NCBI GenBank assembly: GCA_023399455.1
Contig: JAEWPN010000143.1
Span: 1-45,017, forward strand
Origin: Bacillota bacterium
GTDB taxonomy: Bacteria; Bacillota; Clostridia; Lachnospirales; Lachnospiraceae
Length of the DNA stretch: 45,017 nt
Direction: 5' to 3'
Shown piece by piece: positions 8,412 through 17,330 of the stretch (its first letter is position 1; every line of letters starts with the position of its first letter). The translations under genes and the position numbers were made by a program. Under the pieces are notes generated by a model. That model was not told the origin of the DNA. It made no database searches and saw only the letters and a program-made list of their open reading frames with translations.

Positions 8412-10991
8412 ATGACAAAAGAGGAAAAAAAGCTGGCGCGGAGATATGTGATTGGAGTCCTTTTATTAGCGGCGGCTCTGGCAATATTGATTTATTATTT
8501 GTTCTTTTATAGGGAGGATAGTTCCTTTGCTGTTAAGGACTATCCTTCTGTTAAGCATGTGCTCTTTATCAGCTCCTACAGCGAGAGCTTCGAGACTCTG
8601 GACTCGCAGAAGGCGGGGATCGGGAAGGCGTTTTCAGGCAGCAATATTCAGCTCGATATCGAATATATGGATATGAAGAGATTTAATAATAAGGAGAATG
8701 AGGATTTATTTTATCAAAGCCTTAAGTACAAGCTGAATAATTTTGAGAGATACGATGTGATCCTGCTTGGAGATGATGCCGCTTTAGAATTTGCGGAGAC
8801 CTATCAGCAGGAGCTGTTCGCGGGAATCCCTATGGTATTCTTTTGTATCAACAATGCGGAGAATGCGATAAGGGCAGGGGAGAATCCTTATATTACCGGC
8901 GCAGTGGAAGAACTGTATCTGAAAGATACCCTCGATCTGGCGATTAAGTTCCAGCCTGAGGCGACGAAGATGGTCGCTATTTACGACAGCACGCTGACAG
9001 GGCAAGGGGATGAAAAACGGTTTTACTCTGTGAAAGATGATTTTCCCGGATATGAATTTTCGGGAATTAATTCCTCCGAATATACGCTGGAGGGATTCGG
9101 AGAAGAACTGGATAAGATTTCTGAGGACAGTATTGTTATATATATGAGCCGTTTTGAAGACGTGAACGGTAACCTATATACCATACCGGAAAGTGTGCAG
9201 TATATTGTGGAGCATACCAGGGTGCCCATATATCGGGTTTCCGTTGCCGGAGTCGGAGAGGGACTGATTGGCGGTAAGATGGTTTCTTATGAGAAGTCGG
9301 GTTATTTAGCCGGCTCCATAGTGCTGGATATTCTGAACGGGGCGGACGCTGCTGATATTCCTGTGGTAACCAAAGGCGAGGGCCAGTATTGTTTCGACTA
9401 TCAGGTTTTGAAAAAGTATGACATCGATTTTTCTCTTATACCTAAGGATGCCGTTGTTGTGAACAAGTCCCAGACAGTTTTTGAAAAGTATAAAGAGATA
9501 CTTGTTCCCGTGCTTCTACTTCTTGCGGTTTGCCTGTGCATATTGTTTATTTTGATCGTGGATAATATAAAGCGCCGCCGCCTGATGAGGGAAATACAGA
9601 AATCTCACGGAGAATTACAGGAGACCTACGATAAATTAATTATTACCGAAGAGAAGCTAAAGCAACAATATGAAGAAAATAAGAACTACATAAAATACCT
9701 CGAGACGAAGGAGGAATACATCCTCTATCAGGCAGAACACGATTATCTGACGGACCTTCCCAACAGACGTGCCGCAATGGAAATGCTGAATAGGCTGATT
9801 GCGGCAAAGGAGGAATGCACAGTCATCGTCATGGATATCGACGATTTCAAGGAGACTAACGATGCTTATGGACACGCCTGCGGCGATGAGATTTTAAGGG
9901 AGACCGCCAGACGCCTGCTTAAACTTACGGACGATAGACTTTTTTATGCCTCGCGGCTGGGCGGAGATGAATTCATGCTGATCATAAAGGCGGATCAGAT
10001 GAAGCAGGACAAAGAATTAATATGTCAGATCAAGCAGGATTTTGCAATGCCTATTGTTTTCGATGAAAAGAAGCATTATATAAGGATAAGCGTTGGAATC
10101 GCTTGTTTTAAAGGCGATGCGGCGGATGCCAGCGAATTAGTCTCCAATGCCGACTACGCGATGTATGCCTCTAAGAAACTGGGAACGAATGAATGGATTT
10201 ATTATGATGCCGGCATGAAGGATGAAGCGCTCAAGCGAAAGAATATTAAGAATATCCTAAGTGAAGCTTGCAGAAACGACGGCTTCTATGTTCTGTATCA
10301 GCCTCAGGTCGATGCGGTCACCGGTATGCTGGATGGCTATGAGGCCCTGGCGAGACTGAAGGATCATGCGATTTCTCCCGCTCAGTTTATCGCGATAGCC
10401 GAGGAGTCGGAAATTATCATACTGCTGGGGCGCATCGTGACGAAGAAGGTAATCCAGCAGATGGTGACGTGGAGAGAGCACGGCATGGAGCTAAGGCCGG
10501 TGGCAATTAACTTTTCCAGCAAACAGCTTCAGGACAGAGGTTACGTCAGTTATTTGAAAGACTTGCTGGAAGAGAACAATATCTCATCTAATTTGATAGA
10601 AATCGAGATTACAGAAAGTATTTTCCTTAATAATAACGAAAAGGCTATGAAGCTATTCGAAGATTTTTCTTCTATTGGTGTCAGACTGGCGCTGGATGAT
10701 TTTGGTACGGGATATTCATCCATTAACTATTTGACATATATACCGGTGGAAAAGATAAAGCTGGATAAGTCTCTGGTCGATATTTTCTTAACGGAGGGAA
10801 AAGACGCTTTTATTGAAAATATCATACGTCTGGCTCATTGTCTCGGTTTGAAGATCACGGTAGAAGGAATAGAAGAAAAGCATCAGAGGGATAGAGTAAG
10901 GGATCTGGAAGGGGATTATATTCAAGGCTATTATTTCAGCAAGCCGATCAGTGGGGAAGATGTGGAGCTTTTGAAAAATCCCATTAAGTAA
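8412..10991 (+). CDS. Membrane GGDEF-EAL protein with periplasmic-binding-like sensor
   Basis: The 859-residue protein has a membrane helix at about 12-33, an extracytoplasmic region (about 50-340) resembling ABC_sub_bind substrate-binding domains (VKHVLFISSYSESFETLD, YDVILLGDDAALEFA, GIPMVFFCINN), a second helix (about 360-385), a short coiled coil, then GGDEF and EAL domains. The cyclase motif GGDEF is intact at 517-521, and no RxxD inhibitory site is visible. The EAL domain keeps EALAR (644-648), INFSS, EITES, DDFGTGYSS (Asp762-Asp763), KLDKS and VEGIE, so both c-di-GMP synthesis and hydrolysis are possible. The ATG at 8412 has AGAGGAG six bases upstream; an in-frame ATG at 8391 has a poorer site. 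It probably tunes motility in response to an external ligand. Confidence 0.85.
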   Translation: MTKEEKKLARRYVIGVLLLAAALAILIYYLFFYREDSSFAVKDYPSVKHVLFISSYSESFETLDSQKAGIGKAFSGSNIQLDIEYMDMKRFNNKENEDLFYQSLKYKLNNFERYDVILLGDDAALEFAETYQQELFAGIPMVFFCINNAENAIRAGENPYITGAVEELYLKDTLDLAIKFQPEATKMVAIYDSTLTGQGDEKRFYSVKDDFPGYEFSGINSSEYTLEGFGEELDKISEDSIVIYMSRFEDVNGNLYTIPESVQYIVEHTRVPIYRVSVAGVGEGLIGGKMVSYEKSGYLAGSIVLDILNGADAADIPVVTKGEGQYCFDYQVLKKYDIDFSLIPKDAVVVNKSQTVFEKYKEILVPVLLLLAVCLCILFILIVDNIKRRRLMREIQKSHGELQETYDKLIITEEKLKQQYEENKNYIKYLETKEEYILYQAEHDYLTDLPNRRAAMEMLNRLIAAKEECTVIVMDIDDFKETNDAYGHACGDEILRETARRLLKLTDDRLFYASRLGGDEFMLIIKADQMKQDKELICQIKQDFAMPIVFDEKKHYIRISVGIACFKGDAADASELVSNADYAMYASKKLGTNEWIYYDAGMKDEALKRKNIKNILSEACRNDGFYVLYQPQVDAVTGMLDGYEALARLKDHAISPAQFIAIAEESEIIILLGRIVTKKVIQQMVTWREHGMELRPVAINFSSKQLQDRGYVSYLKDLLEENNISSNLIEIEITESIFLNNNEKAMKLFEDFSSIGVRLALDDFGTGYSSINYLTYIPVEKIKLDKSLVDIFLTEGKDAFIENIIRLAHCLGLKITVEGIEEKHQRDRVRDLEGDYIQGYYFSKPISGEDVELLKNPIK

Positions 10992-11015
10992 GAAGCATGT
11001 AAAAATTGAGAAAAA

Positions 11016-11042
11016 ATATCATAGACTACTCTTAACCGATAT
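11016..11042 (+). promoter_or_regulatory. Weak sigma-28-like promoter before the chemoreceptor
   Basis: ACCGATAT (11035-11042) matches the -10 element of the other flagellar promoters in the window, but the -35 position 15 nt upstream reads ATAT rather than TAAA or TAAT. Chemoreceptors are often sigma-28 genes, so it is kept as a low-confidence candidate. Confidence 0.35.
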
Positions 11043-11135
11043 TGATTATTGTTTAGAAATGTGTTATTACATTAAATAACAAAGAAATGTCTGACAATAT
11101 CAAATCGGAAGAGAGGGGCTTTTGCGGTCATTGTA

Positions 11136-11158
11136 CTTTCTTTGCATACAAAAGAAAG
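11136..11158 (+). promoter_or_regulatory. Small hairpin at the chemoreceptor ribosome binding site
   Basis: CTTTCTTT (11136-11143) and AAAGAAAG (11151-11158) can form an 8-bp stem with a 7-nt loop that overlaps the start of the purine-rich ribosome binding region. It may restrain translation. Confidence 0.35.
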
Positions 11159-11169
11159 AGAGAAAGTCT

Positions 11170-13029
11170 ATGAAATTCTTTAAAATCGATACCATAAATA
11201 AAAAAATCTGTATTTTTATCATTGCCATCGTTCTCGTCGCGTTGGCAGGTGTCTCCTCCATCAATTATGTCATTGCCAAGGGAGAACTCACCCGCTCCAA
11301 TCAGATTATTCTGAAAAATGTGATAGAGTCTTGCTTGTTTGAAATCAACAAAAATTACCATTATTCTACGGAAGAAAGCGGCTGGATGACACAGGAGGAG
11401 GCTCAGGCAACTTCCATAGATGCTATTAGTGAGATGCACGGCGGCACTTCGGATACGTTATCCTCCGGGACGACTGCAGATTCTGATGCGGTATCCGGCG
11501 CAACCACGGCCTCGGATGCAGACGGAGAAGTAGATGCGGTATCCTCAGCTACTGAAAATACACAATATAAATATCATACCTTGGATTTAGGGGAGGGAGG
11601 ATATTTCTTCGTAGTCAATTCTGCCGGAGACGTAATTTTCCATCCTTTTTTAAGCGGTAATATCATGGATTTAACGTCAAAGGACGGAAGGGCTATTATA
11701 CAGGAGATAATTCAGACGGCAAAAAGCGGCGGCGGAATGCTGGAATATGAGCTGAGTGGAGACGTAAGCAGCATCTCCGGGGAAAAAACGGTGTATACGC
11801 AGTACTTTCCATACTGGGACTGGACGATTACGGCAGTAATCTATAACGGCGACTTATTCAGAGGTACGCAGATTATCCGGGACTACAATATGGCGGCTCT
11901 GGCGATTATACTGGTGCTGTCTCTGAGCGCAGGAATACTCCTTACCCGAAAAATAACCCGGCCTATTAAAGTGATTTCCGGAATTCTGCATAAAGTATCT
12001 CAAGGCGATCTGACTGTAGAGAAAATCAACATAAGGACGAAGGACGAAACCAAGCTCCTCGCAGATTCCGTTAATGTTCTGACCGATAAGCTGAACCTTA
12101 TTGTGAAATCTATCATTTCTTCTGCAGAAGTGATGAATCAGTTTTCCGGTGAGCTGAAAGAATCTGCGGATAGTGTGGTGCATATGACGGAGGAGGTTTC
12201 CAAGTCCATAAACCAGATGACTGAACTTAGTGAGGTCCAGACGCAAAATACCGTAAAGAGCGTGGAAAATGTCAATCTGCTGGGGGATGACATCAAAGAG
12301 ACGGCTGCTGCCAGTGAGAAGATGGAGAAAGCAACTGAAGAGACGATGAAGCTAAAGGAGCATGGACTTGCTTCTGTAAAGGAGTTGAAGCAAGCCAGTG
12401 ATGAGAATAATGCCAACTCTAAGAAAATGGAACAGGTCATCGGACAAATATACGAGCATTCCGAGAGAATAGGAGAAATCGTAAACATTATTTCCGGTGT
12501 GGCAGACCAAACTAATCTTCTGGCTTTAAATGCGAATATAGAGGCAGCGAGAGCGGGAGAAGCGGGGAAAGGTTTTGCCGTGGTTGCAGGAGAGGTCCGT
12601 ATCCTCGCCACGGAGACGGCTAAGGCTGCGGAGAGTATCAAGGCCAAGGTGGATGAAATGATGCAGCAGTCCGGTAAGGCGGTGAATTTTGTCGAAATAA
12701 ACAGGCAGGGTGTCGAAAATATTAACGGCACGGTGTCCACGGCGGAAGATGTCTTCAATAAGATATCCGAAGAATTGCAGGATTTGATGGGAGATATCGG
12801 GAGAATCGCGCGGCGCAGCTATGAGACGAACCAGAAAAAGGATTATATACTGGATATGCTAGGCAGCATTGCCCAGACTGCTGAGGAAAATGTCTCCGCC
12901 ATGGAGGAAATCTCTTCCTCTGCAGAAGAGCAGACGATGACGGTGAATGAAATAACCAATAACATTTCAAGACTGAATGAAATGGCGGAAGAATTGAACG
13001 AGTTAATTAATACTTTCCAAACGAAATAA
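11170..13029 (+). CDS. Methyl-accepting chemotaxis protein with Cache-type sensor
   Basis: The 619-residue receptor has a membrane helix at 13-33, an outside sensor region, a second helix at 241-259, a HAMP domain (about 260-313) and a long signalling coiled coil. The kinase-contact tip [20 protein letters not shown] starts at Asp446 and continues [12 protein letters not shown]. The sensor part ([32 protein letters not shown]) resembles a single Cache domain and is interrupted by a Ser/Thr/Asp-rich insert at about 91-131. I chose the ATG at 11170, giving [12 protein letters not shown] before the helix; an upstream in-frame TTG at 11122 with GAGAGGGG close by is an alternative. It feeds CheA/CheW, which are not encoded here. 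Confidence 0.9.
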   Translation: MKFFKIDTINKKICIFIIAIVLVALAGVSSINYVIAKGELTRSNQIILKNVIESCLFEINKNYHYSTEESGWMTQEEAQATSIDAISEMHGGTSDTLSSGTTADSDAVSGATTASDADGEVDAVSSATENTQYKYHTLDLGEGGYFFVVNSAGDVIFHPFLSGNIMDLTSKDGRAIIQEIIQTAKSGGGMLEYELSGDVSSISGEKTVYTQYFPYWDWTITAVIYNGDLFRGTQIIRDYNMAALAIILVLSLSAGILLTRKITRPIKVISGILHKVSQGDLTVEKINIRTKDETKLLADSVNVLTDKLNLIVKSIISSAEVMNQFSGELKESADSVVHMTEEVSKSINQMTELSEVQTQNTVKSVENVNLLGDDIKETAAASEKMEKATEETMKLKEHGLASVKELKQASDENNANSKKMEQVIGQIYEHSERIGEIVNIISGVADQTNLLALNANIEAARAGEAGKGFAVVAGEVRILATETAKAAESIKAKVDEMMQQSGKAVNFVEINRQGVENINGTVSTAEDVFNKISEELQDLMGDIGRIARRSYETNQKKDYILDMLGSIAQTAEENVSAMEEISSSAEEQTMTVNEITNNISRLNEMAEELNELINTFQTK

Positions 13030-13042
13030 AATCACACAAAAA

Positions 13043-13074
13043 CGGGGAAGGAATTCATTAGGATTCCTTCCCCG
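13043..13074 (-). terminator. Terminator of motB, possibly bidirectional
   Basis: CGGGGAAGGAAT (13043-13054) and ATTCCTTCCCCG (13063-13074) form a perfect 12-bp stem with an 8-nt loop. On the minus strand it is followed by TTTTTGTG, a good intrinsic terminator for the mot genes. On the plus strand the T-run is missing, so termination of the chemoreceptor gene is less sure. Confidence 0.8.
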
Positions 13075-13087
13075 AAGTCATATTATC

Positions 13088-13963
13088 TTAATTTGTATTG
13101 TCGATCGACTGAATATCACCGACCTGTTCTTCCAGACTATCATACCTCTGGCTCAGAATGATAATATCGATACGCCTATTCTTCGCCCGGCCTTCTGCTG
13201 TAGAATTATCTGCCACCGGCTTGAATTCCGCATATCCTACGGCAACCATCTTCTCCGGCAATATGCCTCCGCTGTCGCGGAACAGCTTCACGACACTGGT
13301 CGCTCTGGCTGCAGACAATTCCCAGTTGGAAGGATAAACGGCCGTATTGATAGGACGGTTGTCCGTATGTCCTTCGATACGGATATAATTATCAAGCGTA
13401 TTGATAGTGCTTGCTATTTTAAGCAAAGTATCTTCATTCTCCTTCTTGATTTGCGCGCTTCCGGAATCGAAGAGAATCGCATTATCTAGGCTGATGACAA
13501 GTCCTCTCTCGTCGATACGTGAGGAAATTGAAGTATCGATATTCTCCTGCTGGAACAGATCTTCAAGCTCTGCCTGAACCTCCTCCAGATTATTGACTTC
13601 CTGCTGTCCGAGTAGCTCATACAGAGCTTCTCTTGCATCTTCGCTGTTCGAAATCCCATCCGTAGTGCCTTCGCCGACACTTTCACTGTCTGCGTCTCCG
13701 GTAGAAGGTTCCGTAATGGGAGCGCCGGGATAAAGATTGATAATTGATTTGCCGTCATTGGATAGTATACCGTCTCCGCCGCTCTCCACAATGTTCTGAC
13801 GAAAGGCTTCTGCCAGCGCTTCCGATTTTCCCTGATCCATCTTACTTGCAGCAAACAAAACTATGAAAATGGCCAATAACAAAGTCATCAAGTCGGAATA
13901 AGGGAGGAGCCATGCTTCCCCGGCTTCTTCCTCATGATGTTTTTTCTTTCCTTTTCTTGCCAT
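13088..13963 (-). CDS. motB: Flagellar stator protein MotB
   Basis: This 291-residue stator subunit has a basic start, then one membrane helix beginning WLLPYSDLMTLLLAIFIVLF with the proton-accepting Asp24. A long acidic linker follows. The C-terminal OmpA-like peptidoglycan-binding domain carries GHTDNRP (198-204), NWELSAARA (213-221) and GRAKNRRID (258-266). Length and key residues are intact. AAAGGG is about eight bases upstream of the ATG. Its partner motA immediately upstream is badly damaged, so MotB would need another MotA, presumably encoded elsewhere, to form a working ion channel. Confidence 0.92.
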   Translation of the reverse strand: MARKGKKKHHEEEAGEAWLLPYSDLMTLLLAIFIVLFAASKMDQGKSEALAEAFRQNIVESGGDGILSNDGKSIINLYPGAPITEPSTGDADSESVGEGTTDGISNSEDAREALYELLGQQEVNNLEEVQAELEDLFQQENIDTSISSRIDERGLVISLDNAILFDSGSAQIKKENEDTLLKIASTINTLDNYIRIEGHTDNRPINTAVYPSNWELSAARATSVVKLFRDSGGILPEKMVAVGYAEFKPVADNSTAEGRAKNRRIDIIILSQRYDSLEEQVGDIQSIDNTN

Positions 13964-14009
13964 ATGAATAACCCTTTCTTATGATCTGCGTACTTCCTGC
14001 CGCAGGACA

Positions 14010-14540
14010 TTAATATTGTTTCAGACTTTCAAGAACCTCGTTTTGCTTTGACCCAGGAAGTGTGGAAAGAAGTTTCTCCTGAACCATCAAAGGAGAATCA
14101 CCCTTCTGAATAGATAATAACCCTTCGATAACCATGCTTTTTAACAGCACCTCTTCCTGACTCTTGATCTTCAGCTTCTTAGCGAAGGGATGCCATAAAA
14201 CATAACCGGTAAAAATACCGAGGATTGTCGCGATAAATGCTGCTGCGATAGCTTCAGCCACGGCGCCTGTATCGTCGATGTTGGCCATAGCAGCAATCAG
14301 TCCGAACACGGCACCTAAAACTCCCAGAGTAGGAGCATATGTACCGGCAGATGTAAAGATACCGGCATTTGTCTCATGCCTTGCCTCCATCGCTTCGATC
14401 TCACCGGCCCTGTTTTCCAGAGATAATAAACCTTCCATTTCGCTTCGTTGGACAGAGCAACCATTTGCTTTAAGGGTCGAAAAGGCAACAGACGGTGGCA
14501 TTTCTCCTTCGGGAACATATGATAATGAAGAATAGTGTCG
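14010..14540 (-). pseudogene. motA: Decayed motA (C-terminal half only)
   Basis: The readable frame from the ATG at 14501 gives 163 residues whose last 130 are clearly MotA: EAMEARHETNAGIFTSAG, TYAPTLGVLGAVFGLI with the conserved Pro of helix 3, then WHPFAKKLKIKSQEE and VIEGLLSIQKGDSP. MotA proteins are about 260 residues. Missing here are the first two membrane helices and about 34 residues between GLLSLEN and EIEAMEARH. A second frame encodes KQMVALSNEAK between segments of the first frame, implying an extra A near 14470 and a lost G near 14430 that compensate. No upstream start is available before a stop. It abuts asnB, so a rearrangement probably removed the 5' half. Confidence 0.75.
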
Positions 14541-14563
14541 CTTTGTTGGAAGGAGAAATGAGG

Positions 14564-16417
14564 ATGTGTGGTATCGGAGGATTTTTTGATTCTAAAAATG
14601 ATTATACGCTCCGCCGGGAATATTACAGGAAGGTTCTGGAGGGAATGAACTACATACAAAAACACCGAGGACCCGACGAGGAGGGAATTTTTCTGGATTC
14701 CCACATAGGAATGGCCCATGTGCGTCTTTCCATCATAGACCTTGAAGGAGGAAAACAGCCCCTTCATTATACAGTAGACGGGTATACATGGACAATTGTA
14801 TATAACGGAGAGCTTTATAATACCGGGGAGCTTAGGAGCGACCTGACCGCAAAGGGCTGGGTGTTTCAATCAAAAAGTGACACGGAGGTCATTCTTGTCA
14901 GCTACTTGGAATATGGACCGGAATTTGTAAAAAAGCTAAACGGTATATTTGCCTTTGCTATATGGGAGCCCGTCGCCGGACAGCTCTATTTATATAGAGA
15001 CAGAAGCGGAGTAAAACCGCTTTTTTATAAAAAGGAAGAAACAGGAATTATTTTCTCCTCTGAGATAAAAGGAATCTTATCCTATCCGGGGGTAAAACCG
15101 GTCATAGACAAAAATGGAATGAACGAAATCTTTGGCATAGGTCCTGCCAAAACCTATGGTGTCGGGGTCTTCGCGGGAATCGACGAGGTGCTTCCCGGAC
15201 ACTACATCCGCGTTGATAAGGACGGCCTGACGCAAAAATGCTATTGGTCCTTAGTTAGCTTGCCCCACGAGGACAGCTATGAGAGGACGGTAGAAAAGAC
15301 AGCGGAGCTGGTAACTGACGCTATAAGACGGCAAATGGTTTCGGATGTTCCGATCTGTACCTTTCTTTCGGGGGGATTAGACAGCAGCCTGGTGTCGGCG
15401 GTGTGTGCGGGTGAGTTGAAGAAAAATGGAAAGCAGTTGAACACCTTTTCCTTTGATTTCGTAGGTAACGGAGAGAATTTTGAGGCTTCTTCTTTTCAGC
15501 CCACACAAGACCGCCCCTATGCGGAGCGCATGGTAAGATATCTGGATACAAAACATAGGTTTTTGGAATGCACCACCCTGGGTCAAACGGAGCTTTTGAA
15601 GCAGTCCGTGGATGCCAGAGATCTTCCCGCCATGGCGGACGTGGATTCCTCTCTGCATTATTTCTGCTCACAGGTGAGCAAATACAATAAGGTAGCACTT
15701 ACCGGAGAATGTGCGGATGAAATCTTCGGCGGCTACCCATGGTTTCATAAGGAGGAATGCTTCAAGGCTCATACCTTTCCATGGACGATGAATCTGGAGG
15801 CGAGAAAGGTCCTCCTTAAAGATGAATTTATTGAATATTTAAATATGGATGAATACGTGTCTGAGACTTACGAAAAATCTGTGGCCGAAACGCCCAGGCT
15901 TATGGAGGACTCGGAGGAAGAAGCAAGGCGGCGTGAAATTGCTTATCTCAATCAGAAGTGGTTCATGCAGACCCTTCTCGACCGCATGGATCGTTCCAGC
16001 ATGTATTCCGGTCTCGAGGCAAGAGTTCCCTTTGCGGATCATCGGATAATAGAATATGTATGGAATATTCCTTGGGGCATGAAATCCCGCGGCAAAGTAG
16101 TGAAAAGCCTTCTGCGAGAGTGCGGAAGGGGATATTTGCCGGATGAGATATTATACCGCAGGAAATCGCCCTATCCCAAGACCTATGACAAACAATACGA
16201 GCGGCTGCTAGAGGAAGAGTTGACAAAAATCGTACAGGACAGTTCATCGCCGGTATTAGAGTTCATCGATCCTGAGAAGCTTAAGAAGTTTCTCCTGGCC
16301 CCTTCGGATTACGGGAAGCCATGGTACGGGCAATTGATGGCAGGGCCGCAGATGCTGGCATATATGTATCAGATTAATTATTGGATGGAGAAATACCACG
16401 TTATATTAAGTTGGTAA
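14564..16417 (+). CDS. asnB: Asparagine synthase (glutamine-hydrolysing)
   Basis: This 617-residue enzyme makes asparagine from aspartate, ATP and glutamine. The N-terminal glutaminase domain begins MCGIGGF, so Cys2 becomes the nucleophile after Met removal; RGPDEEG, RLSIIDL and YNGELYN follow. The synthetase domain has the PP-loop LSGGLDSS (268-275) and TGECADEIFGGYPWF. I chose the ATG at 14564 because family members must expose this Cys, and AGGAG (14551-14555) is eight bases upstream. Earlier in-frame starts would bury it. It is divergent from the motA remnant and leads the dpaAB genes by 19 nt. A promoter is not obvious. Confidence 0.92.
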   Translation: MCGIGGFFDSKNDYTLRREYYRKVLEGMNYIQKHRGPDEEGIFLDSHIGMAHVRLSIIDLEGGKQPLHYTVDGYTWTIVYNGELYNTGELRSDLTAKGWVFQSKSDTEVILVSYLEYGPEFVKKLNGIFAFAIWEPVAGQLYLYRDRSGVKPLFYKKEETGIIFSSEIKGILSYPGVKPVIDKNGMNEIFGIGPAKTYGVGVFAGIDEVLPGHYIRVDKDGLTQKCYWSLVSLPHEDSYERTVEKTAELVTDAIRRQMVSDVPICTFLSGGLDSSLVSAVCAGELKKNGKQLNTFSFDFVGNGENFEASSFQPTQDRPYAERMVRYLDTKHRFLECTTLGQTELLKQSVDARDLPAMADVDSSLHYFCSQVSKYNKVALTGECADEIFGGYPWFHKEECFKAHTFPWTMNLEARKVLLKDEFIEYLNMDEYVSETYEKSVAETPRLMEDSEEEARRREIAYLNQKWFMQTLLDRMDRSSMYSGLEARVPFADHRIIEYVWNIPWGMKSRGKVVKSLLRECGRGYLPDEILYRRKSPYPKTYDKQYERLLEEELTKIVQDSSSPVLEFIDPEKLKKFLLAPSDYGKPWYGQLMAGPQMLAYMYQINYWMEKYHVILSW

Positions 16418-16436
16418 GGAAAGGAGAGGAAGTCTG

Positions 16437-17330
16437 ATGGGAACGACAGTAGTCATCGGTGGAGACAGGCGGCTTTCGTTTTTGGCGGAGGGACTGACCG
16501 GGTATTTTGAAAAGGTCATTCTGTATGCGGGAACGGAAGATGAAGGCGAGAAGAGTGGTATGAATAAATATATTAATATAGAAGCTTGCGGTGCGGATTC
16601 TGTTGCGGAGGTGATGAGGACGGCGGATATAATCATCGGACCGGTACCTTTTTCCAAAGACGGAGTGCATGTTTTTTCAGAAGGGAAGGAGAAGGTCCGG
16701 ATAGAGGATTTCTACAGAGGACTTCGGGAAAAGCAAGTTTTGTTCGGCGGAAATATTCCGGTTGAAGTTATAAGCGAGGCAGAAAAAAAAGGTGTATTTT
16801 GCAGGGATTTCTTACAGATAGAAGAAGTGGAGACAGAGAACGCCCTGACTACCGCGGAGGGAGCGGTGGCAGAGGCCATCGGGCTTAGCCTGAATAATAT
16901 CCATTCCGGTAAGTGTATGGTGTTGGGATACGGGAAATGCGGGAAAGCAATTGCAAGACTTCTAAAGGCGTGGGGAATCGATACGACAATTGCGGCGAGG
17001 AGTGAAACCGCATTAGCGCAGGCGGGAGAGGAAGGGTACGGTACCGTACTTCTAAAGGATATGTCAGATGTGATCTCCGGCATGTTATTTATCTTCAACA
17101 CGATACCGGCTATGGTACTTAAGGAGAAGGAAATCGCCGTTCTTAAAGAGGATGCGGTTATTGTCGATATCGCATCGTCCCCTGGAGGGACGGATTTTGC
17201 AGCTTGCGAGCGCGCTGGAATAAAGACAGTGCTGTCGCTTGGCATTCCAGGAAGATATTCTCCGAAGACCAGCGCGGAAATCTTGTTAAGAGCAATTCTT
17301 AAGGAAAGGGAAAAGATGGTGGAACTATGA
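16437..17330 (+). CDS. dpaA: Dipicolinate synthase subunit A
   Basis: The 297-residue protein matches DpaA (SpoVFA), which with DpaB makes dipicolinic acid in the mother cell during sporulation. Features are VVIGGDRR at the start, IIIGPVPFSKDG (about 65-76), LTTAEGAVAEAI (137-148) and a Rossmann nucleotide-binding loop VLGYGKCGKAIARLL (162-176), then VDIASSPGGTDF and SLGIPGRYSPKTSA. GGAGAGG precedes the ATG. The last four bases overlap dpaB (ATGA), so the subunits are translationally coupled. Its presence indicates an endospore former, or recent descent from one. Confidence 0.92.
   Translation: MGTTVVIGGDRRLSFLAEGLTGYFEKVILYAGTEDEGEKSGMNKYINIEACGADSVAEVMRTADIIIGPVPFSKDGVHVFSEGKEKVRIEDFYRGLREKQVLFGGNIPVEVISEAEKKGVFCRDFLQIEEVETENALTTAEGAVAEAIGLSLNNIHSGKCMVLGYGKCGKAIARLLKAWGIDTTIAARSETALAQAGEEGYGTVLLKDMSDVISGMLFIFNTIPAMVLKEKEIAVLKEDAVIVDIASSPGGTDFAACERAGIKTVLSLGIPGRYSPKTSAEILLRAILKEREKMVEL

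Noticed and set aside
11062..11081. Inverted repeat TGTTAT...ATAACA upstream of the chemoreceptor.
   Set aside because: Six-base AT-rich arms are expected by chance here and no regulator or second copy was found.
12138..12758. Long open frame on the minus strand within the chemoreceptor gene.
   Set aside because: The translation is Ser/Phe-rich without a domain, has no ribosome binding site, and opposes a clear chemoreceptor coding region.
14572..14579. TCCGATAC on the minus strand, a possible sigma-28 promoter for the mot remnant.
   Set aside because: The sequence 15 nt upstream on that strand reads TTTT instead of TAAA, and the site is within the asnB start region.
14315..14869. Minus-strand open frame containing KQMVALSNEAK.
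   Set aside because: Only a short internal part resembles MotA; the rest is antisense to asnB. It is evidence for a frameshift in motA rather than a gene.
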